The notes under the pieces: generated by a model
Database searches by the model: none
What the model was told of the DNA's origin: nothing
What the model saw: only the letters and a program-made list of their open reading frames with translations
DNA from: Akkermansia muciniphila
GTDB lineage: Bacteria; Verrucomicrobiota; Verrucomicrobiia; Limisphaerales; UBA1100
Direction: 5' to 3'
NCBI GenBank assembly: GCA_945903605.1
Contig: CAMDOH010000017.1
Location: 1-43,391, forward strand
Length of the DNA: 43,391 nucleotides
Program-made: the position numbers and the translations under genes
Shown here: positions 1-9,189 of the stretch, piece by piece
Layout of the letters: each line of letters begins with the position of its first letter
Numbering within the stretch: the first letter of the stretch is position 1

Positions 1-1343
<1,343 letters not shown>

Positions 1344-1386
1344 GATTTGTGCTTGTGCCGGAAATGCTCCGGACGAAGCGGGGCGA

Positions 1387-1416
1387 ATTGTTTGCAACAG
1401 CGCGGGTGCGCGTCAA
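1387..1416 (-). promoter_or_regulatory. Possible sigma-70 promoter for the HAD gene
   Basis: Read on the minus strand there is a TTGACG -35 box (1411-1416), an 18-base spacer and AACAAT (1387-1392) as a 4/6 match to the -10 box. Transcription would start near 1380 and give a leader of about 37 bases. Box matches alone are weak evidence. Confidence 0.35.
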
Positions 1417-1431
1417 GGAGAAGCGGACCTC

Positions 1432-2916
1432 TCAACGCTGCCGCACTTCTTCGAGCGCTTGCTTGGCCAGCAAAGCAACCAAGGAATCGGTATCGCTGCT
1501 CGCGCTTTCAAGCGCGGTGAGAGACTTCTTGGATCCCACGGCCTTTAATATCTGGCATGCCTCGCGGCGGACTTCGGCATTATTCTCTTTGAGAAGTTTC
1601 AGCGCGGCATCTTCGGCGGCTTGGCCACTGGCTTTGAGCGCATTGCCAGCAAGGAATTGATCCTTCCGTTGAACCACCATCTTTGCCAGCGCCTCAACAC
1701 CGCGCGAATCTTTCAGCGCACCGAGAGCTTCAATGGCAGTCATGCGCGGCCCGAATTGCGTGTCGTCCAATGCAGCAATGAGGGGCTTAATCGCATCGGC
1801 AGTTCCCCAGATTCCAAGCGCTTTGGCGGCGAGTTGGCGGGCAAGCGGATCCTCGCTTTTGATCGCCGCGAGCAACTTCGCAGTGACTTCGGCTTTGCGT
1901 GCGCTGTCGGGTTTGGAGATGCCGAGGCGACTCAAGGCAACGGTCCGCCGTGATTTATCGTTGCCACCGAGGTCGGTGATAAACGTCTTCAACTCGGCAT
2001 CGGGGAGTGCGGCAAGTTCTGGTTTGGGTGGGCCAGCGATAACGGCTTTTTGGTGAGCCGCAAGTTCAGCTCCTTCGAGAAGTTTGAACGCCAATGTCAG
2101 CGGGACGCGAATCGTGGTGTTCTCCGTGTTCTCGGTGAGCGTGCCTTTGAAGGCCAATTCACTCATCACACCGCGCTTCGCATTAAATATGTTCGTCCCT
2201 TCACCTGTGAGGGACACACGCGGCTGGCCGAGAACGTTCTGCGCGGTCTTGAGTTCGTATTTGCGCGCGATGGGAACAAGGTCGCCAACGATTTTCCCCA
2301 AGGTGAACGTGATTTTTTCCTTCGCGGGCAGGCGAACGTCTTTGATGCGGTAAAGACGCGAACCCGGCGACGTGAATTCTTTTTCCTCGAGGATGATGAC
2401 GCAGTCGCTCGTGACTTCCCAAGTGGATTTGTCTGATTCCGGCAGCAGCTCGGTGGCCACGCGCGACAAATCGCCCAGTGCCTGTGGAAGCTGCGAGCGG
2501 CCAGTTTCCTGCAACACCTGTCCTTTCGCGTCGATCTGCACTTCGTTGGCGCGGGCGAATGGGCCGCCCGGCGTGCCGAACTCGCCCAGTCGGAATCCAC
2601 CTGCGCGAAAACTCGGCGGCCCACCGATAATGCCCGGCATGAAGGAACCGGTTTTAGATTTGCGCTGCGTGTTCAACGAATGGCGCATGGTGAACGTCAT
2701 CGCATCGGCATGGGCCAATTTCACGGCGTAAGTTGCCGTGCCGGTGATGATCTCCGTGAAGTCCGGTTCGCTTGCTTCGATCCGAATCAAATAAACGTAG
2801 TTGGAACCGGCCTTGAATTGATAACGCAGTTCCGCAGCAGTCGCGTCGCTAATCAAAAGGCACGCGAAGAATCCCACCAATACTAGCGGCTTTGGAATGC
2901 AGGCGTTCAGCTTCAT
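1432..2916 (-). CDS. Exported HEAT-repeat protein
   Basis: A 494-residue protein starting at MKLNACIPKP with a clear Sec signal peptide (hydrophobic LVLVGFFACLLIS, then DATAAEL, a likely cleavage site). The middle 300 residues are a beta-rich region I do not recognise. The last 170 residues are HEAT-like helical repeats (units such as DPLARQLAAKALGIWGTADA and DSRGVEALAKMV), usually a protein-binding scaffold. It is probably periplasmic. The ATG at 2916 is preferred over an upstream frame that crosses the palindromic site at 2940-2955. Combinations of signal peptide, unknown domain and HEAT repeats are common in Verrucomicrobia and Planctomycetes (general knowledge). The function is unknown. 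Confidence 0.8.
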   Translation of the reverse strand: MKLNACIPKPLVLVGFFACLLISDATAAELRYQFKAGSNYVYLIRIEASEPDFTEIITGTATYAVKLAHADAMTFTMRHSLNTQRKSKTGSFMPGIIGGPPSFRAGGFRLGEFGTPGGPFARANEVQIDAKGQVLQETGRSQLPQALGDLSRVATELLPESDKSTWEVTSDCVIILEEKEFTSPGSRLYRIKDVRLPAKEKITFTLGKIVGDLVPIARKYELKTAQNVLGQPRVSLTGEGTNIFNAKRGVMSELAFKGTLTENTENTTIRVPLTLAFKLLEGAELAAHQKAVIAGPPKPELAALPDAELKTFITDLGGNDKSRRTVALSRLGISKPDSARKAEVTAKLLAAIKSEDPLARQLAAKALGIWGTADAIKPLIAALDDTQFGPRMTAIEALGALKDSRGVEALAKMVVQRKDQFLAGNALKASGQAAEDAALKLLKENNAEVRREACQILKAVGSKKSLTALESASSDTDSLVALLAKQALEEVRQR

Positions 2917-2924
2917 AGGCGTGA

Positions 2925-3062
2925 TCATTGCATAGCATTGCATAGAATTCTATGCTGACCTTTCACCGCCACCGCCTCGGTGACCTTGACGGTGAAAACA
3001 ACCGGCGGTTTCTGGAACCAGATCGCCCGGTTGTCGGGGTTGTTGAGGTTGAGCAGGGCGCT
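2925..3062 (-). pseudogene. Possible coding remnant downstream of the ArsR-like gene
   Basis: On the minus strand, in a frame different from the ArsR-like gene, 45 codons run from 3062 to a TGA at 2925. They read like real protein: LLNLNNPDNRAIWFQ, followed by PPVVFTVKVTEAVAV. Codons are mostly C/G-ending, as in true genes of this window. There is no start codon and a stop closes the frame just upstream, so this looks like the tail of a lost gene. The family is not recognised. The last ten codons run into the palindromic site and need not be part of the original. Confidence 0.3.
2930..2955. promoter_or_regulatory. Palindromic operator-like site with helically phased GCATAG boxes
   Basis: Positions 2940-2955 are a perfect 16-bp palindrome, GCATAGAATTCTATGC. 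A third GCATAG lies at 2930-2935, so three boxes are spaced ten base pairs apart, on one face of the helix. The site is 14-40 bp upstream of the HEAT-repeat gene's start on the minus strand. That position fits an operator or the core of its promoter. No binding protein can be named; the neighbouring ArsR-like gene is one candidate. Confidence 0.45.
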
Positions 3063-3400
3063 TATAGTGGCGTGTCGAGGCGCAGGGTGCAGTGCCCTAG
3101 ATCAAGCACCTGCACTCCGGGTGCTGGCCGGATCGCCGGCGCGAGCCGGTAATGCCCGCCGTGACTTGTCACCACCAGCCGCGCCTCCCGCAGCACTTGC
3201 ATGTGCTTGGAGGTCGCGCTCGACGTGCGCCCGATGCGCTGCGCCAGCACCTGCACCGGCAGCGCCTCGCCCTTGGCCAACTCGCGCAGGATGCGCCAGC
3301 GGTTTACGTCGTGCAGGACGCGCCCCACCTGTTTCGCTGAAAAGGGCTTTGGTACGATGGGGGAAGACGAGGCGTCCTCGACCGTTGCAGGGGTGCTCAT
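3062..3400 (-). CDS. ArsR-like winged-helix transcriptional regulator
   Basis: A 112-residue DNA-binding protein. After a 20-residue polar N-terminus comes a winged helix: KQVGRVLHDVNRWRILREL (helix 1-2), EALPVQVLAQRIGRTSSATS (recognition helix region), HMQVLREARLVVTSHGGHYRL (helix plus wing). The C-terminus APGVQVLDLGHCTL resembles a short tail I associate with ArsR-like proteins of this phylum. No metal-binding CxC is seen in the alpha-3 region, so the inducer is unknown. The ATG at 3400 (MSTPAT) is chosen, because further upstream the frame runs into the 21-bp repeat array and encodes repetitive Ser-rich sequence. The gene is solitary. Confidence 0.78.
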   Translation of the reverse strand: MSTPATVEDASSSPIVPKPFSAKQVGRVLHDVNRWRILRELAKGEALPVQVLAQRIGRTSSATSKHMQVLREARLVVTSHGGHYRLAPAIRPAPGVQVLDLGHCTLRLDTPL

Positions 3401-3447
3401 GCGGGTCAGGATACCAAAATCCCCGAGAAAAACAAGCGTTCCAGCGT

Positions 3448-3679
3448 GGATTAAGGATGAATCCCTCTTGATAAAGGAGTAAACACTCCTGTCAAAGGCG
3501 TAATCCAGATTGGATGAGGAGTATTTCATCTCGGATGAGGAGTATTTCATCTCGGCTGAAGAACAATTACTCTCGGATGAGGAGTAATCTCTCTCAGTCG
3601 AAGATTAATCCCTGTCAGATCAGGATTGTTTCCTCCTGGATGAGGAGTATTCCCTCTGGGATGAAGACTGATCGCTCTC
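3448..3679. repeat. Eleven imperfect 21-bp tandem repeats
   Basis: Units start at 3448, 3470, 3491, 3512, 3533, 3554, 3575, 3596, 3617, 3638 and 3659. The first is 22 bp and the others are exactly 21 bp. Two adjacent units (3512-3532 and 3533-3553) are identical. The consensus begins GGATGAGGAGTA and ends with a pyrimidine-rich half close to ATCCCTCTC, so many units hold a loose dyad (GAGG to CCTC, or GGAT to ATCC). There are no unique spacers, so this is not CRISPR. The array lies 48 bp upstream of the start of the ArsR-like gene, in its promoter or leader. The plus strand is open for about 60 codons across it, but the product would only be a 7-residue repeat and I do not call it a gene. Confidence 0.9.
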
Positions 3680-3736
3680 GGCTGTCTCGTGCGCCGTGAG
3701 GTTTTGAGGTCTGACTGGCTGGGGGAAGAAATGGAA

Positions 3737-3766
3737 AACGCCAGGCAGCCGAGGCGGCCGGGCGTT
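3737..3766 (-). terminator. Possible intrinsic terminator after gnd
   Basis: Minus-strand reading gives AACGCC and GGCGTT arms (outer stem 6 bp, with some inner GGC/GCC pairing) followed by TTTTCC. It lies 21 bp past the gnd stop. The stem is imperfect and the U-tract is short. Confidence 0.35.
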
Positions 3767-3786
3767 CGTGAATCTACACTTGGACC

Positions 3787-5259
3787 TTACACGGTGTACG
3801 TGCTGGAGCTGGTGGTGCCGCCGCGGCCGGTCCAGTTGGTGTGGAAGGTTTCACCGCGCGGTTTATCCACGCGCTCGTAGGTGTGTGCGCCGAAATAGTC
3901 GCGCTGGGCTTGCAGCAGGTTGGCGGGGAGTACAGCGGAGCGGTATTGGTCGTAGAACGAGAGGGCGGTGCTGAAGGCGGGGACGGGGATGCCTTTCTTC
4001 GCGGCGGTGGCGACGATGTTGCGCCAGCCTTTCTGTGACTTCTTGATCTCGCCCCGGAAATAATCATCGAGCATCAGGTTGGAGAGCTTGGCGTTCTTGT
4101 CGTACGCCTCCTTGATCTTGCCGAGGAAGCGGGAGCGGATGATGCAGCCGCCGCGCCACATGAGGGCGATGCCGCCGTAGTTGAGGTTCCAGCCGTATTC
4201 CTTCGCCGCAGCGCGCATGAGCATGTAGCCCTGCGCGTAACTGACAATCTTCGAGGCGTAAAGGGCGCTCTTGATGTCCTCGATGAATGCTTTCTTCTTC
4301 GCAGGGTTGGCGGCGATGGTGGTCAATGTGGGGCGCGGGCCTTTGAGTTTGCGCGCGGCTTTGACGCGTTCGTCTTTCAGCGCGGAGACGCAGCGGGAAT
4401 AAACGGCTTCGGCCATCAGCGTGATTGGGATGCCGAGGTCCTGCGAGTTGATGACGGTCCATTTGCCGGTGCCTTTCTGGCCGGCGGTGTCGAGGATCTT
4501 GTCCACGAGCGGGGAGCCGTCTTCGTCTTTCTTGGCGAGGATGTCGCGGCTGATTTCGATGAGGTAGCTGTCGAGGTCGCCGGTGTTCCATTCTTTGAGA
4601 ACCTCGTGCATCTCGTCGGCGCTCATGCCGAGGCCGGTCTTCATGATGTTGTAGGCTTCGCAGATGAGCTGCATGTCGCCGTACTCGATGCCGTTGTGAA
4701 CCATCTTCACGTAATGACCGGCGCCCTGTTCGCCGACCCAATCGCAGCAGGGCACGTTGCCGTCCACTTTCGCGGAGACAGCTTGGAAAATATCTTTCAC
4801 AAACGGCCACGCTTTGGGGGAGCCACCGGGCATGATGCTCGGGCCGCGGCGCGCGCCTTCTTCGCCGCCGGAAACGCCGGTGCCGATGAAGAGGAGACCT
4901 TTGCTTTCGCAATATTTCACGCGGCGGCTGGTGTCATCGAAGAGCGAGTTGCCGCCGTCGATGATGATGTCGCCGGGTTCGAGGTGGGGGAGAAGTTGCT
5001 CGATGAATTCGTCCACAGCCTTGCCGGCCTTCACGAGCATCATCACGCGGCGCGGGCGTTTGAGATTCTTCACCATCTCCTCGATGGAACGCGCGCCGAT
5101 GACCTTCGTGCCTTTGGCTTCGTGGGCGAGGAAGTGGTCCACCTTCTCTACGGTGCGGTTGTAGGCCACGACGGTGAAGCCGTGGTCGTTCATGTTGAGG
5201 ATGAGATTCTGGCCCATCACGGCCAGGCCGATGAGTGCGATGTCGCCTTTAGGTTCCAT
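3787..5259 (-). CDS. gnd: 6-phosphogluconate dehydrogenase, decarboxylating
   Basis: A 490-residue enzyme of the usual length for the long (about 470-480 aa) form. It oxidises and decarboxylates 6-phosphogluconate to ribulose 5-phosphate with NADP+, in the oxidative pentose phosphate pathway of the cytosol. Visible motifs are the N-terminal dinucleotide fold GLAVMGQNLILNM, GGNSLFDDT, the substrate loop GVSGGEEGARRGPSIMPGG and the catalytic lysine in VKMVHNGIEYGDMQL. The C-terminal tail RGGTTSSSTYTV is typical of the enzyme. The start is ATG at 5259, with no Shine-Dalgarno sequence. The gene stands alone, with the repeat array on one side and the unknown protein/LpxI pair on the other. Confidence 0.97.
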   Translation of the reverse strand: MEPKGDIALIGLAVMGQNLILNMNDHGFTVVAYNRTVEKVDHFLAHEAKGTKVIGARSIEEMVKNLKRPRRVMMLVKAGKAVDEFIEQLLPHLEPGDIIIDGGNSLFDDTSRRVKYCESKGLLFIGTGVSGGEEGARRGPSIMPGGSPKAWPFVKDIFQAVSAKVDGNVPCCDWVGEQGAGHYVKMVHNGIEYGDMQLICEAYNIMKTGLGMSADEMHEVLKEWNTGDLDSYLIEISRDILAKKDEDGSPLVDKILDTAGQKGTGKWTVINSQDLGIPITLMAEAVYSRCVSALKDERVKAARKLKGPRPTLTTIAANPAKKKAFIEDIKSALYASKIVSYAQGYMLMRAAAKEYGWNLNYGGIALMWRGGCIIRSRFLGKIKEAYDKNAKLSNLMLDDYFRGEIKKSQKGWRNIVATAAKKGIPVPAFSTALSFYDQYRSAVLPANLLQAQRDYFGAHTYERVDKPRGETFHTNWTGRGGTTSSSTYTV

Positions 5260-5312
5260 ATCAAAAAATCAACGCAGCGATACTACACAAGTGCCGAGCG
5301 TCTGAAATCATT

Positions 5313-5810
5313 TCAAGCCAATTGCAATCGTGCGTCGGAGGTAAGCATCTGAGCCAAATTCGGCCATTCAGTGCCGTTCATCGAAGTGAAAGCGTTCAGG
5401 TAAATCACGACCACTTCGCGCGAATGCTTGGCGAGAATCGTATCGATGGTTTTGTTGAGGGAAGAATCATCGACCGAATCGGGCAGGGTTTCGACAACTC
5501 CATTTTCATGTTTGATGGAGAGGCCATCGAGAAAATCACAGAGCAGTGCGGGTTGAGATTTGACAAGCCAGCCACGGATCAACAAGGCGGCGTGCTCTTC
5601 CATGTAGGCGCGTCCGAGATTTTCTAGAATGATTGTGTTGCGGCCTTCCTTGGGAATGCGCGAGAGAAAGATGGGGCGCAACTTGCGGGCTTTGGCGAGC
5701 GAGGCCAATGTGGCGTCGTACAATTCACGGTTGTTTGTGTGAGTTTCGTCGAGAATCTGCTTCGCCAGCGTCGGCGGCATGAACCCGAATAATTCGTGTG
5801 ATGTCAGCAT
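5313..5810 (-). CDS. Conserved-looking hypothetical protein next to LpxI
   Basis: A 165-residue protein of unrecognised family, starting MLTSHELFGFMPPTLAKQIL. It appears soluble and mainly helical, without a signal peptide, membrane segment or known motif. Its start lies two bases after the stop of lpxI on the same strand, so the two are almost certainly co-transcribed. This hints at an envelope-related or regulatory role, but nothing in the sequence proves that. A longer frame extends upstream but would overlap lpxI, so the ATG at 5810 is preferred. Confidence 0.75.
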   Translation of the reverse strand: MLTSHELFGFMPPTLAKQILDETHTNNRELYDATLASLAKARKLRPIFLSRIPKEGRNTIILENLGRAYMEEHAALLIRGWLVKSQPALLCDFLDGLSIKHENGVVETLPDSVDDSSLNKTIDTILAKHSREVVVIYLNAFTSMNGTEWPNLAQMLTSDARLQLA

Positions 5811-5812
5811 GG

Positions 5813-6631
5813 TTAAACCGATATGAGGGTGACTCCCAGCTTGGTGGCGAGCCTTTCCAAAGTTTCTTTCTCCAGTAAAATTGTTATGCCCGCTTCGAAT
5901 CCAAGCACCTTGATTCCAGCGGCGGCACACGATTCCAGAGTCTTCGGACCCACACAAGGAATATCAAAGCGGGTATCGTGATTCAACTTGGCGACCTTGA
6001 TGGCGACGGCTCCACCTTTGGCACCCGCCAATTCTCCGCCGCGCGCCAGGCATTTGTCCGTGCCTTCAAATCCTTCAGCCGCGAGCACGGTGCCGTCTTT
6101 CACAACGACGGTTTGACCAATCTCGAGTCGGGAAATTTCTTTCGCGATGCGGAAGCCGAATTCAACATCCGTCCGCTGTTCGTCACTCATCAACGGGCCA
6201 AGATGAAACCCCGCGCTCGGCATGGCGGGCTTCAACCACGGTGTGGCCACGATCAAATCCACGCCGTCCTTTTTCAATTCGTCAGCAATGCCGCCAAAGA
6301 CCGAGTGGGCGTTCTTCTCTTTCAGGCGGAAAAGGAGGCTCATCGCGCGAAAGTCGGGGCGCAGGTCGAAGAGATTCTTGGGCGCAATCTGGCCAACCAT
6401 CACACAACGGCTCACACCGCGATCAGTGAAGGCGGAGATCATCTTTGAAAGCTGCCCGACATTGAGCCAGACGATGTCATCCACGAGCGGCGCGAGTGCG
6501 GGATCCGTCTCGCCTTCGAAGGCGACGGCAACGAGTCGCTTTACGCCCGCCGCGCGTGCTTCGCGTGCGAGGAGCAACGGCAGCGAGCGGCTGCCAGCAA
6601 TGATGCCGAGAGTCTCGATAGGGTCGTTCAC
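5813..6631 (-). CDS. lpxI: UDP-2,3-diacylglucosamine pyrophosphatase LpxI
   Basis: A 272-residue member of the LpxI (DUF1009) family. LpxI hydrolyses UDP-2,3-diacylglucosamine to lipid X and UMP, the fourth step of lipid A synthesis, in organisms without LpxH. The N-terminal IETLGIIAGSRSLPLLLAREA is the family's UDP-binding half. The C-terminal half has ARGGELAGAKGGAVAIKVAK, DTRFDIPCVGPKTLE and AGITILL, as in LpxI proteins. It acts at the cytoplasmic face of the inner membrane. The start is GTG at 6631 (MNDPIE), without a Shine-Dalgarno sequence. The gene is the first of a two-gene unit with the 165-residue unknown protein. Its presence argues for an LPS-bearing outer membrane. Confidence 0.93.
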   Translation of the reverse strand: MNDPIETLGIIAGSRSLPLLLAREARAAGVKRLVAVAFEGETDPALAPLVDDIVWLNVGQLSKMISAFTDRGVSRCVMVGQIAPKNLFDLRPDFRAMSLLFRLKEKNAHSVFGGIADELKKDGVDLIVATPWLKPAMPSAGFHLGPLMSDEQRTDVEFGFRIAKEISRLEIGQTVVVKDGTVLAAEGFEGTDKCLARGGELAGAKGGAVAIKVAKLNHDTRFDIPCVGPKTLESCAAAGIKVLGFEAGITILLEKETLERLATKLGVTLISV

Positions 6632-6722
6632 TTGCCGGACAGATTAGCAACGAGAGTGTTTGAGGCAAACAATGAAAAAGGTTTTGCCAAGTTCATCGGA
6701 CGGTTCATCATCTGCACACGAA

Positions 6723-7481
6723 ATGAAAACATTGTTCGCCTTGATTGCCATGATGATCACACTTAGCACGATTCAAGCCGCCGATTCGCGTGTGTACGAG
6801 ATGCGCGTGTACTACGCCGCGCCCGGCAAGCTCGAGGCGTTGCACGCCCGCTTCCGTGACCACACCACGAAGCTTTTTGAGAAGAACGGCATCACGAACA
6901 TCGGCTACTGGGTGCCGGAAGGGGAGAACAAGGAACTCAAGCTCGTGTACGTCATCGCTTATCCGAGCGCCGAGGTGTCGAAGAAGAACTGGCAGTCGTT
7001 CCTGAACGATCCCGCGTGGAAGAAGGCGTACGCCGAGAGCGAGAAGCAGGGCAAGCTCGTGGCCAAAGTGGAAAGCTACTTCATGAACGCCACGGATTAT
7101 TCGCCCGAGATCAAGCCGAGCACCGCCGCGCCGCGTGTCTTTGAGTTGCGCGACTACACGGCCAGTCCCGGCAACCTCGCCGCGCTCAATGCCCGTTTCC
7201 GCGATCACACCGTGGCGCTCTTCAGCAAGCACGGCATGAAGAATCTCTTCTATTGGAACTTCGCAAAAGACCAGAAGGATGCGGACAAGAAGCTCGTTTA
7301 TCTCATCGCCCACAAGAGTCGTGATGCGGCCAAAGCCTCGTTCGACGGCTTCCGCCAAGATGCGGCGTGGGTGGCGGCTCGCAAAGCTTCCGAAGAGAAG
7401 GCCGGCGGCTCTCTCACAATCGCCAAGGACGGCGTGAAGAGCGAGTTCCTCGTCGCGACTGATTATTCGCCGACGAAGTAA
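6723..7481 (+). CDS. Secreted NIPSNAP-family protein with two NIPSNAP domains
   Basis: A 252-residue protein with a Sec signal peptide (MKTLFALIAMMITLSTIQA, likely cleaved before ADSR). Two NIPSNAP (alpha+beta barrel) domains follow: RVYEMRVYYAAPGKLEALHARF onward (about residues 22-115) and RVFELRDYTASPGNLAALNARF (about 130-245). Each contains the RDHT...LFxKxG pattern, so they are an internal duplication. NIPSNAP proteins resemble dimeric alpha-beta barrels. Bacterial secreted forms have no settled function. The ATG at 6723 is selected because it starts the signal peptide; an upstream in-frame ATG would add a polar 21-residue leader. It is convergent with the gene that ends at 7488. Confidence 0.9.
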   Translation: MKTLFALIAMMITLSTIQAADSRVYEMRVYYAAPGKLEALHARFRDHTTKLFEKNGITNIGYWVPEGENKELKLVYVIAYPSAEVSKKNWQSFLNDPAWKKAYAESEKQGKLVAKVESYFMNATDYSPEIKPSTAAPRVFELRDYTASPGNLAALNARFRDHTVALFSKHGMKNLFYWNFAKDQKDADKKLVYLIAHKSRDAAKASFDGFRQDAAWVAARKASEEKAGGSLTIAKDGVKSEFLVATDYSPTK

Positions 7482-7487
7482 TGGGCG

Positions 7488-8267
7488 TTATTTTTTGCCG
7501 TTGGACTTCCCGTTTTTCGGGGCAGGTCGCTTGATGGTCGGCTTATTTGTGCCACCGGGTTCCTGAGCAGACCAAGCTGCCTTATCGAGGAGTAAGTAGA
7601 TTGCATGGCGCACTCGGAGTTCTTCAGCGGTCAAATCTTTTCCTTTGGCGTAGTGTTCGGCGAGTTTTTTGGAGCGTTTGAGTGTTCCGAGTGTCGCTGT
7701 GATTTTATCTCCAATCTTGGCATCGCCAATCTCCTGTTCCTTGACGAATTTGACCAAGTCATCCTCGATTTCTTTGGCGATCTGTTTGATCAGTAGTTCA
7801 TCTTGTGCGCCCTTCAGAAACTCCTGAATGTCCGTTTTGTTCTCTTCGATAAAATCGTCAATCATCTTGCCCAATTCTACCGAGGAATCTTTGCAGTAGT
7901 TGGCTACGAAATTCGTCGCCTCCATCTGGATGACTGCGCGATATTCAGGAAGTTGTCGTAGTACCCATTCAGGAAGTTCGGTGATGAATTCGGGAATGTC
8001 CTTTTCCAAGCGAGCGGTCAATGCACCGCTCTGTTCTTGGATGAATCCCTGCGTTTCACTCAAGATAATCTCCGCTGCAGTTTTTGGCTGCAAGTAGCTT
8101 CCCAATGATGTTGTCAAAAACGTCATGTAGGAAAAGATAAACAAAACCATCACAGTCGCGACGATCTTGGAGGTGCGCAGTGTTTTTTTGGTTTTTAAGA
8201 GCTGTGCCTGCAGATATTGCTCGGCTGCACTGGATGGCGTGGGCGTGGTCGATTCTTTGTCTGACAT
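7488..8267 (-). CDS. Unrecognised single-pass membrane protein (pair member 1)
   Basis: A 259-residue protein of no family I recognise. The N-terminus is a 34-residue cytoplasmic-type polar stretch. One membrane helix follows at about residues 35-57 (IVATVMVLFIFSYMTFLTTS). The rest is a long, charged, mostly helical domain with many Glu/Lys (for instance LGKMIDDFIEENKTDIQEFL), ending in a Gly/Pro/Lys-rich tail. The topology suggests a membrane-anchored coiled-coil or helical-bundle domain. It lies 12 bp after the neighbouring gene 8280-9098, whose product has the same layout, so the two likely form an operon and perhaps a hetero-oligomer (inference). Confidence 0.75.
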   Translation of the reverse strand: MSDKESTTPTPSSAAEQYLQAQLLKTKKTLRTSKIVATVMVLFIFSYMTFLTTSLGSYLQPKTAAEIILSETQGFIQEQSGALTARLEKDIPEFITELPEWVLRQLPEYRAVIQMEATNFVANYCKDSSVELGKMIDDFIEENKTDIQEFLKGAQDELLIKQIAKEIEDDLVKFVKEQEIGDAKIGDKITATLGTLKRSKKLAEHYAKGKDLTAEELRVRHAIYLLLDKAAWSAQEPGGTNKPTIKRPAPKNGKSNGKK

Positions 8268-8279
8268 AAAAATAGTCGG

Positions 8280-9098
8280 TTACTTCGGTTGCGGGTTGGT
8301 GCCGGGGGTCTTTTTTGTGCCCTTGATTGAGCCGGGGGCGTTAGTTCCCTTTGGCTTTTCGGGAGTGGGTTTTGCTGTTTCTTCCCACTGGCGGATCTCC
8401 TGTCCCATCATCTCAAACAGAGCGAGTGCGATTTTCCAATTGGGCGGCGGCAGGTCTCCTCCCTTCAACTTGTGTTCTGTATTGTAGATAACCTGAAGAC
8501 TCTCTGCGATCTCATTGATCTCGATGATGTGCTCTGCAAAGAGCCTGAACAAGATCGAGTCAGCGGAGTCGGCGGTGACCACGGTCAATTCATCGAAGAA
8601 TTTCTTCATCTTCTCAGGAGTCGCATCAGGAAAAAGCTTTTTGAATTTCTCTTCGCGTTGGTGCAGTACTTCGCCGAATTTATCTGAGATGATGTCTTCC
8701 ATGGCTTGTGGCAACGTGTCGGTCAAGGTGAGGAACTCTCCGCTGGCTGCCTCCATCAGCTCAGGCACACGATCATTGAGCTTGTTCATCTCAATCTGGA
8801 GTTTTGGGATGATTCGACTGACGGCTCGGCGCCCAATCCTTTCGGCATCAGGCAAGAGTCGGGTCTTAAATCCCACTTCCATCTCGTAAAGGAACTGTTT
8901 TTGGCTGGGGCCTTTGACCAAGCTGGTGATGGATGTGGTGATTTTGTAGGCACAAACGGCCAGAATCGCAGCGATGGCGACAACCGCGCCAATTCGCCAG
9001 ATTCGAATCTCGGACTGAAGCTGGGAAATCTCTTCGATTGTCTTTTGTGCGTTGCTACAAGTTTCAGTTTTGCTTGGTGATTTTTCGGGTTCTGACAT
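8280..9098 (-). CDS. Unrecognised single-pass membrane protein (pair member 2)
   Basis: A 272-residue protein, starting MSEPEKSPSK at 9098. It has a polar N-terminus with a short coiled coil (IEEISQLQSEIRIW), one membrane helix at about residues 35-52 (IGAVVAIAAILAVCAYKI) and a long helical extra-membrane domain rich in charged residues. The tail is Pro/Lys/Gly-rich. Length, order of parts and tail match the next gene, though residue identity is low by eye. It is the upstream member of the pair. The frame extends a further 36 codons upstream, but that part reads through likely promoter DNA, so I use the ATG at 9098. No function is known. Confidence 0.75.
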   Translation of the reverse strand: MSEPEKSPSKTETCSNAQKTIEEISQLQSEIRIWRIGAVVAIAAILAVCAYKITTSITSLVKGPSQKQFLYEMEVGFKTRLLPDAERIGRRAVSRIIPKLQIEMNKLNDRVPELMEAASGEFLTLTDTLPQAMEDIISDKFGEVLHQREEKFKKLFPDATPEKMKKFFDELTVVTADSADSILFRLFAEHIIEINEIAESLQVIYNTEHKLKGGDLPPPNWKIALALFEMMGQEIRQWEETAKPTPEKPKGTNAPGSIKGTKKTPGTNPQPK

Positions 9099-9189
9099 GG
9101 CTATAGCGTCTTTCCAATTATTCTTTGCACAAGGTTGAGGTCTTACTCTGACAGCTAATTTGCCAGTGTCAAAAAATATCTCGTCCTGA

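Noticed and set aside
3448-3679. CRISPR array
   Set aside because: Units are contiguous, 21 bp, imperfect, without unique spacers, and no cas gene is near.
3514-3699. A 61-codon plus-strand frame with a 7-residue repeat
   Set aside because: It is only the translation of the 21-bp repeats; no independent sign of a gene.
4064-4912. A 282-codon minus-strand frame rich in Arg and His
   Set aside because: Shadow of gnd in another frame; no start logic or domain.
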